From Pteria penguin (taxonomy: Eukaryota; Mollusca; Bivalvia; Pterioida; Pteriidae): 64,000 bases of DNA. The number at the start of each line of letters is the position of its first letter. The stretch's first letter is position 1. The stretch covers positions 2,480,001 through 2,544,000 of the forward strand of contig CM068588.1 of NCBI GenBank assembly GCA_035048485.1, written 5' to 3'. The notes under the pieces were generated by a model. It was not told the DNA's origin, did no database searches, and worked only from the letters and a program-made list of their open reading frames with translations. Both the position numbers and the translations under genes were made by a program. Shown here in pieces: positions 59,501-64,000 of this stretch.

Positions 59501-61012
59501 GACTTACTGCGGTCTCTCTTTTTTGTCATCCCTGGGTTCAATCCCATGTCTAAACTCAGGTGAAATGGCTCCTTTACATCACAATATGAAACATATCACA
59601 ATATTTTGACATACGTCATTTTTTATGTGATCCTTACGAAATGACCTTATAACAAAGGATCATATTTAACATGTTTTTGCTGCATAATGTGATAACTTGG
59701 TTTGGGGCCATGTACACTTTTAATCTGTGAAGCACATTATTAAAAGATGACAACAGAAACCAGACAGTATGAACAAGGCAGACAGTACAGACAACAAAAA
59801 CCAAACAGTAAGACAACAGAAACCAAGTAATAGAAACAAGATAGTACAGACAACAAAAACCAATTGCAAACAGTAAGACAACAGAAACCAAGTAATAGAA
59901 ACCAGATAGTACAGGCAACAGAAACCAGACAGTAAGACAATAGAAACCAAGTAATAGAAACCAGATAGTACAGGCAACAGAAACCAGACAGTAAGACAAC
60001 AGAAATCAAGTAATGAAAACCAGATAGTACAGGCATCAGAAACCAGATTCTATGGACAACAGAAACCAGATACTACGGACAACAGAAACCAGAATGGTAA
60101 AGAGGTCAAGTTGTAATCTGGTAGTATGGCCTTACCATCATCATCCTGGAACACTGGTAATGGGGACCACCTACATCATTTTCTAGGTATATTAATCTGG
60201 TTCCATCTGGACTAAATCGAGGCATACAAGCTGAGTATTTCTCATCACTTAATCTCTCTGAAAAACAGTCCAAATTCTATTAATTAATGTACATAGTAAA
60301 TCATTTAGTCTTGGGAAAGTAAAGAAGTGAGCCACCTGCTAAGCACAGAACACATAACTGGTGAACTGCCACCTGCTAAGTACAGGACAGGCAACTGGTG
60401 AACTGCCACCTGCTAAGTGAACATTATAGCCAGTGAACTGCCACCTGCTAAGTATAGAACATATAACTGGTGAACTGCCACCTGCTGTATACAGAACAGG
60501 TAACTGGTGAACTGCCACCTGCTAAGTACAGAACATATTACTGGTGAACCGCCATATGCTGAGTACACAAACAGGCTAAATCTACAAAAGGACTAGTTCA
60601 TAAATATATGTAAAACATATTTAACTATGAGTTCAGCGAGGTATGAACCCATAGTACTTGGATTACTAGTTTGCTAGTCATTTACTCACTCTAAGCTAAA
60701 TCAGATGTTTCATACTGAGCAGGTGAGTGAACAACTACAGGAAGTTACCAACTGTAATCTGATACACAAGCTCAAACCTTTTACAACCATAATCAGAAAA
60801 TTACAAAAGGATTTTTCTTTTCAGTAAACATTTCATCTAAATTCTACATTAACATAATTATACAACAGAATACTAGAGCTTACCTGTTGCCGAGGCAACA
60901 GGGCGGGTCTTCCTCTCTCGAAAGAAAAAAGAAAAATAAGTAGATAGAAAGAAGGCAAGAAAGAAAAAAGATCAGGAGAATGACTTAAATGTACTTTACA
61001 CACAAAAATACC

Positions 61013-61043
<31 letters not shown>

Positions 61044-62576
61044 AACAAAACCCCTCAAGCAATCAAATTAATTAATACTTAATATTGAAAAAAGTATTAT
61101 CTAGAGGAAATAAATCGAAAATCAAGTTAAAGAAATCATACATATTACGGCTCTCCATTATAACAGTCGATTAAACATTCCACGGACAAAGCGCCGTAAC
61201 TCTCGATTGAATTAATCGCGATTGAATTAATCGCGAGTTACTGCGCTTTCCCCGTGACTATCATACACGTTTGAAGTCGGTATTTAGCAAGGGAAATTCA
61301 CCGCGCTTCTCTTAGATGTAATCCCGACGCTCGGACAAGATTTTTTTATTGCCTTGTTCATCAGTAGCGGGTAGAGTGCAAAAAATGTGATTTTTGTTTA
61401 AGAATTCGAATTCAAAATACATTCTCAAACTCTCCTTTTTATACTTTGTTAATACGACAAATAAGAAAAAACATGAAAGTTACGCAAATAAGGTATTTTT
61501 TTTAAAAAATCCTTTAAATCGCTCACTTTCAAATACTGAGAAACATGTTTCATACTGAAATCGGTACGAAAAATCGTTTGGTGAAGTTCTGGAAACGATA
61601 AGACTAAAAATAAAATGTTTTTGCAAATTACGTAATTATTTAAAAACTTTAAATTGAAATAGCGGCAAAACTAAAAAAGATAGATATTATCGGCCGATGA
61701 ATTTTTTAAAGATATGAACCTAGAGAATATGACAGATAAAATTTGAATAGTCTAGCATTTAAAATAAAGCTGTATGGCGGAGAATTAAAAATTTTACTCA
61801 TTGTTATGTAATGTTTTTGAAAACTTTTATTTTTGATTTTTTTTTTACTTAAACGGGTAACAATGTCTCTGAGAGTCTATAACCATAGTATAAAATTTCT
61901 ACATAAATCCGTTTTTCAGAAAATGGAATTGAAAAATCGGGGTGAAATTTCGGCGATTTAAGACCCTCTCTCGATAGGGTTGTACGACGATAGAGGGAAG
62001 GGGGCTAATATTTCGATGTTTTTGAAAATAAAATTCAAAAGCGCTAACCCTTCTCCTTTACTGATTACATTTTGGTGATCATATGATAAAAACTAAGAAA
62101 GTTATGAAGCAATTACGTAACTAACCAAATTTGTGAAAAACTTAAATTTCTCATTTAAAAATGGATTTCAAATATTAAAAGACACTTTTTTATCATGAAA
62201 TTGACATTCTAAATCGTTCTATACCATTTTTAAAATGCTTAGACTTAAAACAAAGCAGTTTAAAAATTACGTAATTTTTAAATTTTAATAACGGCTTAAC
62301 CGTTAAAAGTAGATGATCGGCGTTGATTTCATTGTCAAGGACACACCTGTCAAATTTGAGAATGAAAATTTGAGGAATCTATCTAAAATAATAAACTTGT
62401 TTTTGAGAAAATAAAAAAATTTAGCCCTATTACGTAATTTCCTTTAAAACCATAATATTTCGATATTTTTTTCTTATCAATCAATTTCCCCTGGCTCATC
62501 AAGCCAGTAGCCGCGATAAAAAGGTTGTTGGTTAAGCCGTTTTTGAGAAAAATGCAGTCAAAGTGCTGAGAATAAG

Positions 62577-62610
<34 letters not shown>

Positions 62611-63798
62611 GTAAAGAAAAAACATCACAATAACAGAAGGGTCTTCCGATGGAATCGGAAGACCCTAATTAGATTATAAGTCTCCGTCATTTCTATAGGG
62701 ATAAGTCATTAACGTTCTTCATAGTTTTTTCATTTCTGATATAACTTACTCAGTGAAAATGTTTTTATGTTCCAATAATAAATACTGCTCCTGCAATGCA
62801 AAGTAGTTTTAATGTGTTAATATATCTATAACAGTTGGTGGCTATAATTTTGTTTACTTGTTCAAAACAAAAGCAGAGGAAAGTGTAGAGATTAAGTGTT
62901 TGGATTATGCTGAAGAAAAATAGAGGTCGATACCTGAGCCGCGTTAAAAAATGTGAGCACCCGATATCCCGCCGAGTGCTCATTATTTGAACGAGGGTAC
63001 TCTCGCTAGGGCGTGCTCACAATACAACATCCAACGTGTTTCCCAAAGATTTTTAAGACACCAACTAATGTACTTAAATGACCACTCTTTAGTTGGACAA
63101 ACCTAATTTTACTTTATCATTAGTTATTTTAATTAACCAATTATGTATTGAAATTTATTATCATTATTATCTATCATGATTATTATTAGAAAGTAATTTT
63201 GTTTTCGTGAGCGCTCACCTTCATTCAAGAATGTTAAAACTATTGCAGCGGGTGCTCAGTAGGGTGTTCTCTTTATTGGATTGTTCTAATATGCTTAGGA
63301 GGTTTGTTACCTGCTTTTCGTGTCACACAATGACTGAAAAATTATCGAAAGCCACACGGAACCCTAGTGAAGCTTTGGTAAAAGTGAAAGTGATACTTTG
63401 GCATAATAAAACATTCAACACCAATATGAACCAAAACCAGCAGAGACCATCATCATAACGATGAAGCTGAAGCACAAACACAGATGACATGATCCTTTAA
63501 ATAAATTTCGATGATATTCACAAGTGATCACTTGTAATATTACAAACAAATTACCATATAGCACTTTCTTTTAATGTATGGCAATATCACATAAAGACAG
63601 TCAGACATGCATTCAAACTAGATTTAGTGTATTTCCTCAAATGAGATCTAGTTAATTTCATTCCCACCCCCCATCCCCCAACTGCAATGATGACAGGACT
63701 ACTTACTGCCTGATAGGGCAATAGATAAGACCAAGTCTGTAAGGTTCATGACACCAGCCAACAAAGACCACACCATCGTCACCTGGACTCCAGAGAGC
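41507..63798 (-). CDS. APEH: Acylaminoacyl-peptidase (APEH), 5'-truncated by window edge
   Basis: Sixteen exons on the minus strand: 63798-63707, 60257-60136, 59327-59270, 57532-57432, 53274-53223, 52848-52769, 51782-51644, 50282-50202, 50087-50007, 48433-48345, 47691-47581, 46852-46804, 43791-43761, 43571-43469, 42846-42740 and 41609-41507. Phases agree at every junction except the first intron, where a small exon must be missing. APEH is a cytosolic serine peptidase that releases N-acylated amino acids from short blocked peptides, with a beta-propeller and an alpha/beta-hydrolase domain. Visible family blocks are [73 protein letters not shown] (catalytic Ser), [38 protein letters not shown] (catalytic Asp) and [15 protein letters not shown] (catalytic His). 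The stop TAA follows SWFWSHLP. About 466 codons are present of a usual 730; the propeller N-terminus lies beyond position 64000. The introns carry many tandem arrays, listed separately. The gene looks functional. Confidence 0.93.
41610..42739. other. APEH intron with small duplications
   Basis: The last APEH intron. A roughly 50-bp segment with CTTGGCATAATGAAAG is duplicated at about 41670-41765. No other structure is recognised. Confidence 0.45.
43340..43445 (+). repeat. tRNA-like SINE fragment in APEH intron
   Basis: ATACAGCTCAATGGGTCAGG (A-box-like) is followed by GCAGGTTTGATTCCAATCGG (B-box GGTTTGATTCC) and CCGTTGAGACAGTAAAA, as in SINE bodies. Confidence 0.5.
43860..45615. repeat. 76-bp tandem array in APEH intron, about 23 copies
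   Basis: Unit landmarks are GTCAAGTCCTGAGTTCATAA, ACCATACTAAGCAGCATTGT, CAATGTGTTGGTTCATACTC and CACACAATGAAGCAAT. Variants (CTCAG/CTGAG/CTTAG, CACACAATG/CATGCAATG/TATGCAATG) are shared between non-adjacent copies, which suggests repeated block duplication. It ends about 70 bp from the 31-nt APEH exon at 43791-43761. Confidence 0.97.
45790..46350. repeat. 67-bp tandem array in the same APEH intron, about 8 copies
   Basis: Unit landmarks are GTCAAGACCTCGGTTTACAC, TATACTAAGCAGAATTGTTG and AGTTCATAAACCATGCTCAG. It shares GTCAAG-CCT, AGTTCATAAACCAT and the CAGCA-TGTC junction with the neighbouring 76-bp unit, so the two arrays have a common ancestor. Confidence 0.9.
46525..46790 (+). repeat. Dispersed repeat, ACTGTCCTRAYGGGACAAAT family, copy 2
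   Basis: AGAACTGTCCTAACGGACCA, then AATACCCCCTGCGGCAACAA. A GACAGACA microsatellite near the 3' end precedes AAGGTGATTCAAATATACCC. The middle differs from the other two copies (it contains AAAGGTCACGAGGTC). Confidence 0.65.
47418..47522. repeat. (GATAT)n pentanucleotide microsatellite
   Basis: About 20 GATAT units with two imperfections lie in the APEH intron downstream of the exon with the catalytic serine, about 60 bp from its splice donor. Confidence 0.97.
47999..48236. repeat. 39-bp tandem array in APEH intron, 6 copies
   Basis: Unit: ACATCATGGTACAATCTGAG, then GATGACCCAGATTACCTGA. On the minus (gene) strand each unit contains TTCAG|GTAATCTGG, resembling the real donor of the upstream exon, GTCAG|GTAATAC at 48345/48344. 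Confidence 0.95.
48660..48835 (-). repeat. SINE with tRNA-like head, in APEH intron
   Basis: On the minus strand the head has GTCGTGATTAAGCGCTTGGC and a B-box GGTTTGATCC. The body on the plus strand reads TTGATTGGTGTTTTATGCCA and AAGCCGGAGGTAACCAACC, a core I associate with widespread mollusc SINEs (from memory). Confidence 0.7.
49505..49990. repeat. 40-bp tandem array in APEH intron, about 12 copies
   Basis: Unit: ACCTTTGCCCACTCTGCCAC, then TGAGGTCCCTCTACATACAG. It begins only about 17 bp into the intron, next to the donor of the exon 50087-50007. Confidence 0.95.
50435..50625 (+). repeat. Dispersed repeat, ACTGTCCTRAYGGGACAAAT family, copy 3
   Basis: AAAACTGTCCTAATGGGACA, GCAGCAACATAGG, CATGCAATAATTCATCCCAA and TTAGTGTAATGGATGTCCCA match copy 1 at 26098 in order. 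Confidence 0.7.
50630..51320. other. APEH intron, nothing recognised
   Basis: AT-rich intronic sequence with a short (AT)n run near 50855. Confidence 0.4.
51325..51470 (-). repeat. Dispersed repeat with GTCAGTC blocks, inverted copy
   Basis: Reverse complement of the blocks seen at 15000-15135: TTTTCAGTGATTTTGAAATT, GTCAATCAGGACAATGC, GTCAGTCTGAAAGAG and AGTCAAAACTTTCGGACTG. Confidence 0.6.
51945..52768 (-). repeat. 67-bp tandem array duplicating an APEH exon end plus donor, about 12 copies
   Basis: On the minus strand each unit is GATCTGGTTTTACTGGCTGT, GTCATCTATTAACATCCCTC, CCTATCTG|GTGAGTGTGTTA, TGCTGAG. The first 48 nt copy the 3' end of the exon 52848-52769 (peptide [16 protein letters not shown]) and the remainder copies its donor and the first bases of the intron. 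The copy next to the exon is the real junction. Distal units (51945-52140) are more diverged. Confidence 0.93.
53691..56580 (+). mobile_element. Large GCTCACCTGAG-hairpin element with internal duplications, 2.9 kb
   Basis: Starts GTGGCCCAAGTGGGCC followed by TATCGCTCACCTGAGTACC. Ends with GACGACGGACGACGGACAGC and a hairpin with arms TAGCTCACTTGAGCC and GGCTCAGGTGAGCTA (56547-56579). Related to 11405-12378 but three times longer because the block TAATTTCATATGTTGAGTGT ... GAGATATTGACAAAATTCTT is present three to four times. Joints carry AATGGCCAAYC, poly-C and poly-T, GGAAGTCTTA. It lies in an APEH intron. ORFs inside are not conserved between units. Confidence 0.8.
56700..57240. repeat. 42-bp tandem array in APEH intron, about 12 copies
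   Basis: Unit: GGGACATACAGAACTTTGTA, CAGTTCTCTGAAACAGGATT, TA. On the gene strand each unit contains TTCT|GTATGTCCCTAAATC, which resembles the real junction AGTCT|GTACGTATGTCCTGAAATC at 57432/57431. As 42 is a multiple of 3, ORFs run through it, but they are artefacts. Confidence 0.95.
57680..57870 (-). repeat. tRNA-derived SINE in APEH intron
   Basis: The minus-strand head GGCAGCGTAGTCGGTAGCAC (A-box) is followed by a B-box GGGTTCGATTCCC. The body contains GGTTTTCTCCAGGTACTCCG, a core I associate with SINEs spread across many metazoans (from memory). Confidence 0.8.
58040..59282 (-). repeat. 26-bp tandem array containing the APEH splice donor, about 47 copies
   Basis: On the gene strand the unit is AAAGATCCCAAAGGTAAGAT, CAATGC. 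The real end of the exon 59327-59270 is GTCAAAGATCCCAAAG, followed by GTAAGATCAATGC, so the array repeats the last 12-13 exonic bases, the GTAAG donor and a few intronic bases. It runs on for 1.2 kb with variants (ATCTCAAAG, ATCCCAAGG, GATCAAGATCAATAC). Confidence 0.97.
59735..60110. repeat. Composite AACAGAAACCAG array in APEH intron
   Basis: Repeated AGACAACAGAAACCAAGTAA, TAGAAACCAGATAGTACAGG, CAACAGAAACCAG in units of about 20, 40 and 60 bp. It begins about 25-40 bp into the intron after the donor of the exon 60257-60136. Confidence 0.9.
60325..60565. repeat. 37-bp tandem array in APEH intron, about 6 copies
   Basis: Unit: GTGAACTGCCACCTGCTAAG, TACAGAACAGGTAACTG. It lies about 70 bp upstream of the acceptor of the exon that starts at 60257 (on the gene strand). 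Confidence 0.92.
60883..62665. mobile_element. Hairpin-bounded dispersed element, about 1.8 kb
   Basis: One end is the perfect hairpin CCTGTTGCC-GA-GGCAACAGG (60883-60902), followed by GGGTCTTCC. The other end is the perfect hairpin GGGTCTTCCGAT-GGA-ATCGGAAGACCC (62639-62665), preceded by an (ATA)n microsatellite. The interior is AT-rich and non-coding, with repeated TACGTAATT and CTCAAAAACGG phrases and a C22 run at 61012-61033. I recall the GGGTCTTCCG hairpin as common in bivalve repeats. The mobilisation mechanism is unknown to me. Confidence 0.6.
62945..63255. repeat. Palindrome-rich segment (GTGAGCAC/GTGCTCAC)
   Basis: ATGTGAGCACCC at 62952 pairs with GGGCGTGCTCAC near 63010-63021, with inner GAGTGCTC. 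A perfect 12-bp palindrome GTGAGCGCTCAC lies at about 63209-63220, followed by GGGTGCTCAGTAGGG, which resembles the first block inverted. Probably the two ends of a decayed inverted-repeat element inside the APEH intron. Confidence 0.45.
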
Positions 63799-64000
63799 CT
63801 GGGGAAGTCAAAGTCATATTATAAACACCACATCGAAGTTTGATGAATAAAATATTGATATAATAAAACTTTATACTCACTAGCAGAGTACTGAAAATAC
63901 TTAAATACTACACATGCTAGATTTATAAATCATAAGATATTGTACAAAAAAATAAAGCCATAAGTGTTAACTTCATTACAATTTCAATGAAATCTTTTCA

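Noticed and set aside
59634..60036. Minus-strand ORFs of 85-121 codons rich in Leu, Cys and Phe
   Set aside because: They translate the AACAGAAACCAG tandem array in an APEH intron.

Overview
The window looks like a gene-sparse, AT-rich invertebrate nuclear genome. Spliced genes, tRNA-headed SINEs, a Penelope-like reverse transcriptase remnant, short inverted-repeat elements and very many minisatellites all point to a mollusc, most likely a bivalve. The species cannot be fixed from sequence alone. All gene models below were assembled by hand from GT/AG sites, reading-phase continuity and family similarity recalled from memory. No transcript or database evidence was available.

Layout. (1) 1-5.7 kb: tRNA-like remnants, a 56-bp tandem block, a dead Penelope-like reverse transcriptase on the minus strand (2.0-3.5 kb) and a 108-bp tandem block. 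(2) 5.1-7.2 kb: an inverted-repeat element, then a 1.5-kb 23-bp minisatellite that is open in all three plus-strand frames. (3) 7.7-13.1 kb, minus strand: a four-exon gene for a small membrane-anchored SUEL (rhamnose/galactose-binding) lectin. (4) 13.6-18 kb: a SAP-like ORF, a 243-bp MITE and mostly unannotatable DNA. (5) 19.3-27.8 kb, plus strand: an eight-exon gene for a Notch-ligand-like membrane protein (signal peptide, MNNL/C2-like region, DSL domain, one EGF-like module, mucin-like stalk, one TM helix, short tail). (6) 28.7-30.2 kb: a 44-bp satellite built from a motif that also occurs singly around the window. (7) 31.2-31.9 kb, minus strand: an intronless coding exon of the C1orf74/DUF4504 family. 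(8) 36.6-38.2 kb, plus strand: a two-exon ninjurin. (9) 41.5-63.8 kb, minus strand: the 3' two thirds of an acylaminoacyl-peptidase (APEH) gene. Sixteen exons are found, the Ser-Asp-His triad is intact, and the 5' exons lie beyond the right edge.

The most striking pattern is in APEH. Nearly every long intron carries its own private tandem array, often close to the 5' splice site. In two introns the repeat unit itself contains the exon end plus the splice donor: about 47 copies of a 26-bp unit, and about 10-12 copies of a 67-bp unit that includes 48 nt of exon. This resembles local amplification of exon/intron junctions, producing long runs of decoy donors. The second highlight is the DSL gene, whose ligand head sits on a mucin stalk instead of an EGF array.

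The genes have no evident shared pathway. Lectin and DSL protein are cell-surface molecules, ninjurin is a membrane protein, APEH is a cytosolic peptidase and C1orf74 is of unknown function.
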